Shown: positions 1 through 7,413 of the stretch, piece after piece
How the letters are laid out: each line of letters opens with the position of its first letter
Numbering within the stretch: the stretch's first letter is position 1
DNA from: Rhodohalobacter halophilus
Lineage (GTDB): Bacteria; Bacteroidota; Rhodothermia; Balneolales; Balneolaceae
Length of the DNA stretch: 54,419 nucleotides
Assembly: GCF_001715195.1 (NCBI RefSeq)
Contig: NZ_MDWE01000031.1
Span: 1-54,419 of the forward strand
Reading direction: 5' to 3'
Made by a program: the position numbers and the translations under genes
The notes under the pieces: generated by a model
Databases searched by the model: none
The model's input: the letters and a program-made list of their open reading frames with translations, nothing else
What the model was told of the DNA's origin: nothing

Positions 1-1478
1 TCTTACGCGCCTACACCGCCAAAGATGGGAGCTCCGAGGCGTATCAGCCGGGGAATATTCCATTTCAGCCTGAAGCCTATCTGAAATTAAACAGAAGTGA
101 ACTTGCTGCCGGTGATCCGATTATCACCCTGGGATTTCCCGGCTCCACCTACCGGCTCGAAAGCAGTTACGCTTTTAAATATTATGAAAAGAGCCAGTTT
201 CCCTTCCTCGAAAAAGCATTTCAGGCGTACCTGAACGGACTGGAATTGGCGGCTGAACGTAACCCGGCTATTGGTCAGCAAAGCGCCTCAGAGCGGGCGT
301 CGATTGCCAACACACTGAAATATTTTAATGGGGTCAGGAAAGGGTTTGAACAGCACCAAATCACCAAGAGAAAGACAGATTTTGACCGCAGTTTTCAGGA
401 GTGGGCTGAAGCTGATTCCCTGCGAAATCTCCGCTATGGCCGGGTGCTTTCGCAACTTAAACAGAGTTATGATATAGCAGACCAAACCGGAGATGTGCTC
501 TATCTTACATTCTATGCCCTTCAGTTCAGCAAGGTGCTACAGGCCGCTACTCTTTTTGAGGATCTGGAAAACCGGCAGGATGAAGAGAGATGGAGTGCTG
601 AACAAAGCCGGGAGCGGCTGATGCTTTTTGATTCCCACCGCCAACTTTTGAGCAGTGCAGTGGCTGTTGCAGAAAAAGCTATTTTAAAAGATTTACTTCA
701 TGCCATGGCAGAGCTCCCGTTCGAAAAGCGCCCGCTTGTGTTTTATCGCTTTTTTGAACCCGAAGAGAGCCATGAACTAAAACCGGAAATCGATGCCTTT
801 GTAGAGCGACGATTCTCCAGCTCCGTTTTAACAGACACAACTGCTGCACGAAACCTTTTTTTCAATACCGAGAACCCGTCCGAAACTCTCCGGAAAGACA
901 GTCTGTATGTTGTTGCCGCCGACATACGGGAGATGCTGGAACAGAGCAGGGAAAATTATATTCGCCACTTCCCCTACCTTCAGCCTGCTCAAGAACGATA
1001 TGTTGAGGGCATCACAACCATGAGTGAACAGAAGGCATTTCAGGCGGATGCAAATTTCACCCTTCGTTTGAGTTTTGGTGAAATCATGGGTTTCAGTCCG
1101 GAAGATGCCGTCTACAAATTCCCTTTCACTTCCGTTGCCGGGATGGTTGAGAAACATCGTGGGAGTCAGCCCTTCAACCTTCCCGATCAGCTGCTGAAAC
1201 ACTATGAGTCTGAAACACAATTTCACAATCTCCCCGTCAATTTTTTATCTACGAACGATATTACCGGGGGCAATTCCGGCAGTCCGGCACTCAATAAGAA
1301 TGGAGAACTGGTCGGGGTCGTATTTGATGGAAATATTGAAGGAATTGCCAGCGACTACTACTTTATTCCAAATCTTACCCGCGCCTTAAGCGTGGATGTC
1401 CGGTTCATTCTATTTATGATGGAAGAGATGGACAAAACTGAACAGCTGCTCAATGAGCTGGAGATTGTAGCCGACTAA
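1..1478 (+). CDS. S46 family dipeptidyl-peptidase, C-terminal part (5' truncated by window edge)
   Basis: The reading frame is open from base 3 to the TAA at 1476-1478, giving about 491 residues with no N-terminus. The segment around residues 35-50 contains ITLGFPGSTYR, and near the C-terminus there is TGGNSGSPALNKNGELVG; both are hallmarks of the S46 family (DPP7/DPP11), where the GNSGSP serine is the nucleophile. The His and Asp of the triad lie in the missing N-terminal part. Full-length S46 enzymes are about 700-720 residues, so roughly a third is missing. Family members are periplasmic serine exopeptidases that release dipeptides from oligopeptides; substrate preference cannot be read here. 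Its stop overlaps the stop of the convergent SixA-like gene by 4 bases. Note that an internal ATG at 246 is not the real start. Confidence 0.93.
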   Translation, partial: LRAYTAKDGSSEAYQPGNIPFQPEAYLKLNRSELAAGDPIITLGFPGSTYRLESSYAFKYYEKSQFPFLEKAFQAYLNGLELAAERNPAIGQQSASERASIANTLKYFNGVRKGFEQHQITKRKTDFDRSFQEWAEADSLRNLRYGRVLSQLKQSYDIADQTGDVLYLTFYALQFSKVLQAATLFEDLENRQDEERWSAEQSRERLMLFDSHRQLLSSAVAVAEKAILKDLLHAMAELPFEKRPLVFYRFFEPEESHELKPEIDAFVERRFSSSVLTDTTAARNLFFNTENPSETLRKDSLYVVAADIREMLEQSRENYIRHFPYLQPAQERYVEGITTMSEQKAFQADANFTLRLSFGEIMGFSPEDAVYKFPFTSVAGMVEKHRGSQPFNLPDQLLKHYESETQFHNLPVNFLSTNDITGGNSGSPALNKNGELVGVVFDGNIEGIASDYYFIPNLTRALSVDVRFILFMMEEMDKTEQLLNELEIVAD

Positions 1479-1972
1479 AGCTCTTTCGGTGACATGACCC
1501 AAAGCAGCCTGCAAGATCGGTTTTCAAGATTTTTCCAGCTGCCCAGTTCCACCTCAAAACAGGCAATGGTTGCGGTAGGCACACGGTGGTCAAAGTATTC
1601 TGTTGCCAGGCCAGCCATGGCATCGGCAGTCATAGGATTGTGGCCAACAGTCATCACGGTTTGTACATCATCCGGAGCAGAACGAATTGTATTGACATAG
1701 TCAATCGAACTCCCGAAGTAGAGATCTTCATTCCAACTGACACGATTTAAATCGTAGTCCATACGACCGCAAACTGCATTTGCAGTCTCTTTTGCCCTTT
1801 TTGCAGGTGAACTGATCACAAGTTCAGGGATAATGCCCAACCCGGCCAGGTAATCGCCCATTCTGGGTGAATCTTCCTTGCCGCGCCTGTTCAGCGGGCG
1901 ATCAAAATCGCGCAAGCCCTCATCTGCCCACGAAGATTTTGCGTGTCTCATCAGTAAAATTTTCCTTTTCAT
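1475..1972 (-). CDS. SixA-like histidine phosphatase
   Basis: A 165-residue protein of the histidine phosphatase (phosphoglycerate-mutase-like) superfamily. The catalytic RHG-type motif reads RHAKSSW at residues 9-15 and the second catalytic His lies in VGHNPM. The RHAKSSW form with the following DFDRPLNRRG segment is typical of the short SixA group, which dephosphorylates phosphohistidine on signalling proteins in E. coli; the substrate here is unknown. It starts with ATG 12 bases after the MATE gene stops, so the two are probably co-transcribed. Its stop overlaps the stop of the convergent S46 peptidase gene. Confidence 0.9.
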   Translation of the reverse strand: MKRKILLMRHAKSSWADEGLRDFDRPLNRRGKEDSPRMGDYLAGLGIIPELVISSPAKRAKETANAVCGRMDYDLNRVSWNEDLYFGSSIDYVNTIRSAPDDVQTVMTVGHNPMTADAMAGLATEYFDHRVPTATIACFEVELGSWKNLENRSCRLLWVMSPKEL

Positions 1973-1984
1973 ATCGATCTATAT

Positions 1985-3295
1985 TCAAATTTCCTGTGGA
2001 ACCTTGTTTAAAATTCTGGACGGCAGGTAAAGTGCGAGAACAGCACCTCTGACAATCATAAAAAGCACCATAGCCAGCCACAACCCGTGAATACCAATCA
2101 TGGCCGTACCTATGTAGTAGGCCGGCAGGAAGAATACGAACGTTGCAGCAAGCATCGTATTCCGCATAGGAGCGGTTTCCGTTGCTCCAATGAACACTCC
2201 ATCCAATATATAGCAAATACTGGATACCGTGGGAGCCATTACCGTCCAGAACAGCACTACTTTTGCCAGTTCTATCACTTCGGTGTTGTTCGTAAAAATC
2301 CGAAGGATTAAATCACCAAACAGACCGTAAGCCATAGAACCGATCAGGCCGAGCCCCAGCCCCCACCCCAAATTGTAATACACCGCTTTTTTCAACCCTT
2401 CCTGATTTCTGCGGCCTTTGTATTTTCCAATTAAACTTTCGGCCGCATAGGCAAATCCGTCAATTCCGTAAGATGCGACCATCCACAGCTGTAATAGAAT
2501 AGTATTTGCTGCCAGAACAAGATCACCCTGTTTTGCAGACATTGCCGTAAAAAAGGAGAATGTAAATATGAGGCAGAGTGTGCGAATGAAAATATCCCGA
2601 TTCACAGAAAAGTATCTGGTCAACTCTTCGGCATTGAATATTTCTTTTTGTATGAAGTGTGAGAGATAGCGCTTATATCGCTTCAAATAGAGGAAAACAG
2701 CAATACCAAGTGCCATGTAGGTAGAAATGAGTGTTCCGTACGCCACTCCATCCACATGCATATCCAAAACCTGAATGAAGAAAATATTCAGCACAATGTT
2801 GAGCAAATTGTGAACGATGGTGACGATCATGGGATATTTGGCGTTCTGCATTCCCAAAAACCACCCGTTCAACCCATAAAGGGCGAGAACACCGGGTGCT
2901 GTCCAGATGCGGATATCAAAATAGACTTTAGTGAATTCGGCAACCTCTGCACTGCTGTCGATGATCCACAGGCTAAACAGTGCAATGGGCGACTGAAGGA
3001 GAATAATCAGCAAACCCATAGACAAAGCAATAAGCTGAACGCGGGCCAGAATCATCATCATCCCTTCCCTGTTCCTTGCGCCATACTCCTGTGCTGTCAA
3101 TCCTGTAGTACCCATGCGCAGAAATCCGAATCCCCAGAAGAGAAAGTTGAAAATCATTCCGCCAACAGCCAGTGCCCCGAGATAGAACACCTGATCCAGA
3201 TGCCCCACAAGTGCCGTATCTACAACACCCAGCAGCGGCACAGACAAGTTGCTGATGATATTGGGAATGGCCAGCTTGAGTATATTTTTGTTCAC
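1985..3295 (-). CDS. MATE family efflux transporter
   Basis: A 436-residue polytopic inner-membrane protein with about twelve hydrophobic segments. The N-terminus (KLAIPNIISNLSVPLLGVVD followed by TALVGHL) is the classic start of MATE/DinF-type multidrug and toxic-compound exporters, and the length is usual for the family. These proteins export organic cations or metabolites in exchange for sodium or protons; the substrate is not predictable. The start is GTG at 3295 with no clear Shine-Dalgarno site. It is first in a two-gene unit with the SixA-like gene and is divergent from the TPMT-like gene with 73 bases between the starts. Confidence 0.92.
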   Translation of the reverse strand: MNKNILKLAIPNIISNLSVPLLGVVDTALVGHLDQVFYLGALAVGGMIFNFLFWGFGFLRMGTTGLTAQEYGARNREGMMMILARVQLIALSMGLLIILLQSPIALFSLWIIDSSAEVAEFTKVYFDIRIWTAPGVLALYGLNGWFLGMQNAKYPMIVTIVHNLLNIVLNIFFIQVLDMHVDGVAYGTLISTYMALGIAVFLYLKRYKRYLSHFIQKEIFNAEELTRYFSVNRDIFIRTLCLIFTFSFFTAMSAKQGDLVLAANTILLQLWMVASYGIDGFAYAAESLIGKYKGRRNQEGLKKAVYYNLGWGLGLGLIGSMAYGLFGDLILRIFTNNTEVIELAKVVLFWTVMAPTVSSICYILDGVFIGATETAPMRNTMLAATFVFFLPAYYIGTAMIGIHGLWLAMVLFMIVRGAVLALYLPSRILNKVPQEI

Positions 3296-3368
3296 AGAAA
3301 GTTGGTTACATTATTGGCAATTCAAGCAGACAAAGCTATCGTTTAATTTCAAGGAAAGAAACCGCAAC

Positions 3369-4028
3369 ATGGAACTCAGTTACTGGCTCAGCAGATGGAA
3401 TAAGAATAAGATCGGGTTTCACATGCCGGAGGGGTACGCGTCTCTTCCCAAGCACCTGAATCAGCTGAAACTCCCCTATTTTAAAAATGTTTTGGTTCCG
3501 CTCTGTGGCAAGAGTCTCGATCTGCTAACCTTATCAGAGTATTTTGACCACGTAACGGGAGCTGAAATTTCTGAAAAAGCTGTTCTGGAGTTTCTGGCGG
3601 AACATCAGCCGGAACACACGAAAAGTACATTTGCTGATTTCAGTATCTACCGATCGGAATCGTTTACATTTTGGTGCGGTGATTTTCTAAAATTACCTCC
3701 TCGCAAAACTCCCCCGTTTGATCTGATTTACGATAAAGCAGCACTCGTTGCGCTCCCTCCTGAAAAACGCCCCGCCTACGCAGAAAAGATCCATTCATTC
3801 TGTTCGGAGCAAACAGCCATTCTTCTTCATCACTTCATCTACAACCAGGAGGAGATGCCGGGCCCTCCGTTCAGCGTTTCTGATGCAGAAATCAACCGGC
3901 TATTCGGGAAAAATTTTCAGACAGCGCTTCTTGAAAGGGAAAATCAGGACATTCACCGCTTCAAAAAGTTTGTGAAAAGAGGGCTAAAAAGTGGTTTATT
4001 AGAGCAATTCCTACTTCTAACCCCCTGA
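3369..4028 (+). CDS. thiopurine S-methyltransferase-like SAM-dependent methyltransferase
   Basis: I start this gene at ATG 3369, preceded by AAGGAAAG, although the frame is open further upstream; the product is then 219 residues, the usual TPMT length. The start MELSYWLSRWN, the glycine-containing SAM loop VLVPLCGKSLDL near residue 45, and the acidic DLIYDKAALVAL block are characteristic of the TPMT family. Members S-methylate thiopurines, or detoxify tellurite and selenite in some bacteria; the natural substrate here is unknown. The 131 bases after it contain only a short TTAAGA/TCTTAA dyad (4055-4071). Confidence 0.88.
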   Translation: MELSYWLSRWNKNKIGFHMPEGYASLPKHLNQLKLPYFKNVLVPLCGKSLDLLTLSEYFDHVTGAEISEKAVLEFLAEHQPEHTKSTFADFSIYRSESFTFWCGDFLKLPPRKTPPFDLIYDKAALVALPPEKRPAYAEKIHSFCSEQTAILLHHFIYNQEEMPGPPFSVSDAEINRLFGKNFQTALLERENQDIHRFKKFVKRGLKSGLLEQFLLLTP

Positions 4029-4160
4029 AAATGCAGCCTGAACATCAATATTTGTTAAGATTCGTTCTTAATCGAATATGAAGGTTGCATATCAAATTAC
4101 CTGCAATTATTTTCTGATTCGCATTTTATTCCTATATCGTAAACCAACACATTTTCTCAC

Positions 4161-4637
4161 ATGGATTTATATACGCGCAATAAGATTTTAACAGTTGTTC
4201 TCGGGATCCTCATTATATTTCTCTCCTATTTCCTTTACCGCTCAATTGTTGATCCTTACCAGGAAGTGATCGAAGAAAGAGAAATGGTAGAACGTGAGCG
4301 TCACCGAATGGAGTTGGTTCGCGATGCACTGGTACAGTACAGAAATCGCCGTGGAAACTTCCCTCCAACCGATGGCGGACTCGACAGCCTGATTCAGTTT
4401 GTAAAAACTGATGAGTTTGTTGCTCCACGGGCAGATTCCCTTTTCGCTTTCTTGCCACCAAGCACATACAATGCCGATTCTCTTGTAGTTTCACCCCGGC
4501 CTCCACACAACAGGTTTGAATATACACTGAATGACACACTGCGCCCTCAAATCTATCTGCTGGAGAATCCAGGATCAGATGATAAGATTGGCGATCTTCA
4601 ACGCACCACTCTGCTGAACGCGCCAAACTGGAATTAA
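4161..4637 (+). CDS. single-span membrane protein with pseudopilin-like periplasmic domain
   Basis: A 158-residue protein I cannot assign to a named family. Residues 8-28 form one hydrophobic helix, followed by a charged coiled-coil-like stretch (residues 32-52) and then VRDALVQYRNRRGNFPPTDG near residues 53-72, which closely resembles the region after the N-terminal helix in GspG-type pseudopilins, where a short peptide with FPPT or YPT precedes GLDSL. The C-terminal part contains NPGSDDKIGD, also reminiscent of the GspG calcium-loop end. No prepilin-peptidase cleavage motif is seen, because the N-terminus is MDLYTRNK rather than GFTLIE. One base separates it from the DUF3822-like gene, so it heads an operon with that gene and rsmD. 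Resemblance to pseudopilins is an inference from pattern only. Confidence 0.7.
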   Translation: MDLYTRNKILTVVLGILIIFLSYFLYRSIVDPYQEVIEEREMVERERHRMELVRDALVQYRNRRGNFPPTDGGLDSLIQFVKTDEFVAPRADSLFAFLPPSTYNADSLVVSPRPPHNRFEYTLNDTLRPQIYLLENPGSDDKIGDLQRTTLLNAPNWN

Positions 4638-4638
4638 T

Positions 4639-5526
4639 ATGGCTGGAGATGGTTCATGTCTCGGGGTTTCGTATGCCGACAACCACCTATTCTACTCGGT
4701 AAATGATCCTGAGACAGAGAATCATCTGAAGCACATCGGAAGTATAGACTTCAACTTTGATGTGCAGCAGGCGATTATAACGGGGGACAAAAAAGGGTTC
4801 CCCGCTCTTCAAACTTCTCTCGAAAACCTTAAAGAGACTTATGGCTGCTCAACCGTAAAAATTCTCTCACCCGCAGTTGAGGAGTGCTGGACAATCGTGC
4901 CTCGCTCTGTGTATGAAGATTCTGCTGAACGGGAAGCACACATCTCGCTTTTGATGCACGGGATAGACAGAAGCAGGATCGAAACCACCTGGATTCCTGT
5001 CAGCAATGTAGACTACAAACTTTTACTGCTGCGCAACCGCGAAGCGATGCAAGGATTCAACCATCTGCTTGGATCATTCCAAGACTCCGAATATGTGGCG
5101 GAGTTTGAAATCGGTGCAGACTGGCAGAATCACAGCCGCGAAAACGGGTCGTTCATGAAGGTTTACTGTCAAAAAAATTACATCTCCGCGGCTTCCTTCA
5201 TTTTAGGAAAACTGAGAGGCTGTACATTTCTACGTTACGATACTGCGGACGATTTGCCATATCTCTGGAACCTGTATGCCGACAAACTGAGCTGGATGAA
5301 CGGGTTGCACGACTCTGTTTACGTTTATGGAGAGTATGCAACACCGGTATCCGACGCATTAAACACTTTTTGGGGGGATGCCGGCAAAATTCAATCCATG
5401 AACTCATTAAAGATCATGGGTGTTGATGCTGACGAGAAAACGTATGGATTCAGGCTGGAGAGCGCCTATCCTGCCATTATAATGAGTTTAAATAAAGATG
5501 CTGAAATAGAAGAACCGGCAACATGA
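4639..5526 (+). CDS. DUF3822-like protein of unknown function
   Basis: A 295-residue soluble protein without signal peptide or membrane segment. The position directly upstream of rsmD, with a 4-base overlap at ATGA (5523-5526), and the overall pattern fit the DUF3822 proteins common in Bacteroidota. The early LGVSYADNHLFYSV segment followed by an internal repeat of similar length could indicate a two-lobed fold, but I see no nucleotide-binding motif to support an ATPase. The family has no established role. Translation appears coupled to rsmD, and the gene upstream is one base away, which suggests the three are expressed together. Confidence 0.7.
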   Translation: MAGDGSCLGVSYADNHLFYSVNDPETENHLKHIGSIDFNFDVQQAIITGDKKGFPALQTSLENLKETYGCSTVKILSPAVEECWTIVPRSVYEDSAEREAHISLLMHGIDRSRIETTWIPVSNVDYKLLLLRNREAMQGFNHLLGSFQDSEYVAEFEIGADWQNHSRENGSFMKVYCQKNYISAASFILGKLRGCTFLRYDTADDLPYLWNLYADKLSWMNGLHDSVYVYGEYATPVSDALNTFWGDAGKIQSMNSLKIMGVDADEKTYGFRLESAYPAIIMSLNKDAEIEEPAT

Positions 5527-6077
5527 GAATTATCACCGGAAAACTGAAAGGGCGAACCATCCCCATCCCAAAAACAGACCTTCTTCGCCCCACATCCGAC
5601 CGTACAAAAGAGGGGATCTTCAATGTTATTGAAGCGCGTACATACCTGGAAAACAGCCGCATACTCGACCTTTTTGCGGGGAGTGGAAATCTTGGGTTTG
5701 AAGCCATATCGCGAGGTGCCTCAACCGTACTGTTTGTAGATCAGGAGTCAGCACACATCAAACAGATTGAGAAAACTGCCAAGCAGCTCGGCGTGGAGGA
5801 TCAAATCAGCACGCTGGTTCTCGACACAGAGCTTTTTCTGGAGAAGAAGGGTTTTGGGTCATTCGATTTCATCTTTGCCGATCCGCCATACGATTACTTC
5901 TGGATGATCGAAATGGTGGATCAAATTATGGAAAGCGACCTGCTCAAGGAGGATGGATGGTTTATTCTGGAACACGACAAGCGTCACGATTTTTCCGGCC
6001 ATCCGCTCTGCAGATTCTCCAAGGCGTACGGCCGCACCATTGCAGCCATTTTCCGAAAAACGGCCGACGGGTTCTAA
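5523..6077 (+). CDS. rsmD: 16S rRNA (guanine(966)-N(2))-methyltransferase RsmD
   Basis: A 184-residue SAM-dependent methyltransferase that modifies G966 of 16S rRNA in assembled small-subunit particles. Visible family features are the N-terminal MRIITGKLKGR, the RPTSDRTKEGIFN segment, the SAM-binding motif DLFAGSGNLGFEAISRGA at about residues 49-66, and the catalytic FADPPYD motif at about residues 118-124. The length matches the family. It overlaps the DUF3822-like gene by 4 bases and is followed 81 bases later by coaD, a gene neighbour in many bacteria. Confidence 0.95.
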   Translation: MRIITGKLKGRTIPIPKTDLLRPTSDRTKEGIFNVIEARTYLENSRILDLFAGSGNLGFEAISRGASTVLFVDQESAHIKQIEKTAKQLGVEDQISTLVLDTELFLEKKGFGSFDFIFADPPYDYFWMIEMVDQIMESDLLKEDGWFILEHDKRHDFSGHPLCRFSKAYGRTIAAIFRKTADGF

Positions 6078-6158
6078 ATTCCATCGCAAAACTTTTCAGA
6101 ATTGGTGGAATAGCCCGATTATCTATACTTTAGCAGAAAATCTAACTCAACTTCTGCT

Positions 6159-6653
6159 ATGGAACACACCGCACTCTATCCCGGATCTTTTGACCCATGG
6201 ACCAACGGCCATCTTGACATTCTAAGCCGAGCCGTCAAAATGTTTGACAAAATCATTGTAACGGTCGCCGTCAATAACAAAAAAACGGCTGTATTTACCG
6301 GAGAGGAGAGGATTGAGCTCATACGGAATTCCATCAAACAGTACGATTGGTCCGACCAGGTGGAGGTCATCCAGTTTACCGGCCTTTTGATCGATCTGGC
6401 CCGAAAAAAGAGTGTAAATGTACTTTTGAGAGGTGTTCGCCAGATTTCAGATTTTGAGTATGAGTTCAGAATGGCACTGGCAAACCGCCGTCTGGCGCCG
6501 GAGATTGACACAGTTTTTCTGATGCCGGATGAACAGCTCACTTTTATATCTGCAACCATTGTTAAGGAGATTGCAGTGTGGGGCGGCGACCTCAGCAGTT
6601 TTGTACCCGATAATGTTGCGAATGCTCTCCATCAAAAATATGAAAAGAAGTAA
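6159..6653 (+). CDS. coaD: pantetheine-phosphate adenylyltransferase (CoaD)
   Basis: A 164-residue nucleotidyltransferase for the fourth step of coenzyme A synthesis, transferring AMP from ATP to 4'-phosphopantetheine to give dephospho-CoA. The N-terminal ALYPGSFDPWTNGHLDI holds the T/HxGH nucleotide-binding motif (NGHLDI here), and the C-terminal ISATIVKEIA matches the ISSTxVR signature. RGVRQISDFEYE in the middle is also conserved in the family. Length and start are typical. It follows rsmD and probably belongs to the same transcript or has its own promoter in the 81-base gap. Confidence 0.96.
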   Translation: MEHTALYPGSFDPWTNGHLDILSRAVKMFDKIIVTVAVNNKKTAVFTGEERIELIRNSIKQYDWSDQVEVIQFTGLLIDLARKKSVNVLLRGVRQISDFEYEFRMALANRRLAPEIDTVFLMPDEQLTFISATIVKEIAVWGGDLSSFVPDNVANALHQKYEKK

Positions 6654-6778
6654 GTTCCGCTTCTTCTGATTCGGGATCAAAACCCACACAAACTTGTACA
6701 CTCGCCTGTTCTGCCTAACAAATTATAATCGAAAGTTCGTGTTTGCGACGTGCTAAAATTAATGTGTATTATAAAAGT

Positions 6779-6795
6779 CTGTCAGATTTTGACAG
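6779..6795. promoter_or_regulatory. small perfect dyad upstream of the peroxiredoxin gene
   Basis: CTGTCA at 6779-6784 and TGACAG at 6790-6795 are perfect inverted repeats separated by five bases, lying 73 bases upstream of the peroxiredoxin start in an otherwise empty 215-base gap. It could be a regulator binding site, but no copy elsewhere in the window supports this. Confidence 0.3.
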
Positions 6796-6868
6796 CGCAC
6801 ATGAGAACGATATTCAACCGGTTTGGAGTTATGTAACTCAACCAACCCCAAAAAAATTAGTTTGATAA

Positions 6869-7342
6869 ATGATCTCAACAGGAAAAAAGATTGATACTGA
6901 TTTTACGCTATCCGTTGTACAAAACGGTGAGGAAAAAGAAGTGAAATTCGCAGAACTGCTCACCCGACCAACCATTGTATCGGTATATATGAGAAATAAC
7001 ACCAGCGGCTGTGACAAGCAAAACCGAAGTCTTGCCGAACACGCTGATGAGTTTGACAAAAAGGGATACAACCTGATAGCCTTGAGCAAAGACACCTGCG
7101 GATCGCATAAAAATTACGCCGAAAAATTGGATATCAACTACATACTGGCTTCCGATCCGGAGTTTAAATTTGCAGAAGCAACCGATTCAGTTGTTGAAAA
7201 AAAGATGTATGGAAAAACATTCAATGCACCTTCCCGTTCTGCTTTTGTGATCGGCAAGGATGGAACTGTTCTCGGAATTATTGAAAAAGTAAATACCAAA
7301 GCGCACGCAGAAGAGCTGCTTGAACTGGTTGAAAGCCTGTAA
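6869..7342 (+). CDS. peroxiredoxin of the PrxQ/BCP type
   Basis: A 157-residue thioredoxin-fold peroxidase that would reduce hydroperoxides using thioredoxin or a similar donor. The peroxidatic cysteine is C48 in NNTSGCDKQ and a second cysteine, C77 in SKDTCGSHKNY, sits where the helix-3 resolving cysteine is found in one PrxQ subgroup. The later SRSAFVIGKDG supplies the conserved Arg. The usual proline four residues before the active-site Thr (PxxxTxxC) is replaced by Met41, which is unusual. No clear Shine-Dalgarno site precedes the ATG. It stands alone between coaD and topA. Confidence 0.88.
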   Translation: MISTGKKIDTDFTLSVVQNGEEKEVKFAELLTRPTIVSVYMRNNTSGCDKQNRSLAEHADEFDKKGYNLIALSKDTCGSHKNYAEKLDINYILASDPEFKFAEATDSVVEKKMYGKTFNAPSRSAFVIGKDGTVLGIIEKVNTKAHAEELLELVESL

Positions 7343-7413
7343 CAGAAACTCTCCGGTGCCTTTATCGTCGATTTCGAAAAATGAGGTCGGCAAATCTGAA
7401 TTAAACTGCTTAC

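Noticed and set aside
2756-3346. 196-residue plus-strand open frame opposite the MATE gene
   Set aside because: It is antisense to a well supported transporter, its product has no domain and many His/Asn-rich stretches of the kind expected from shadow frames.
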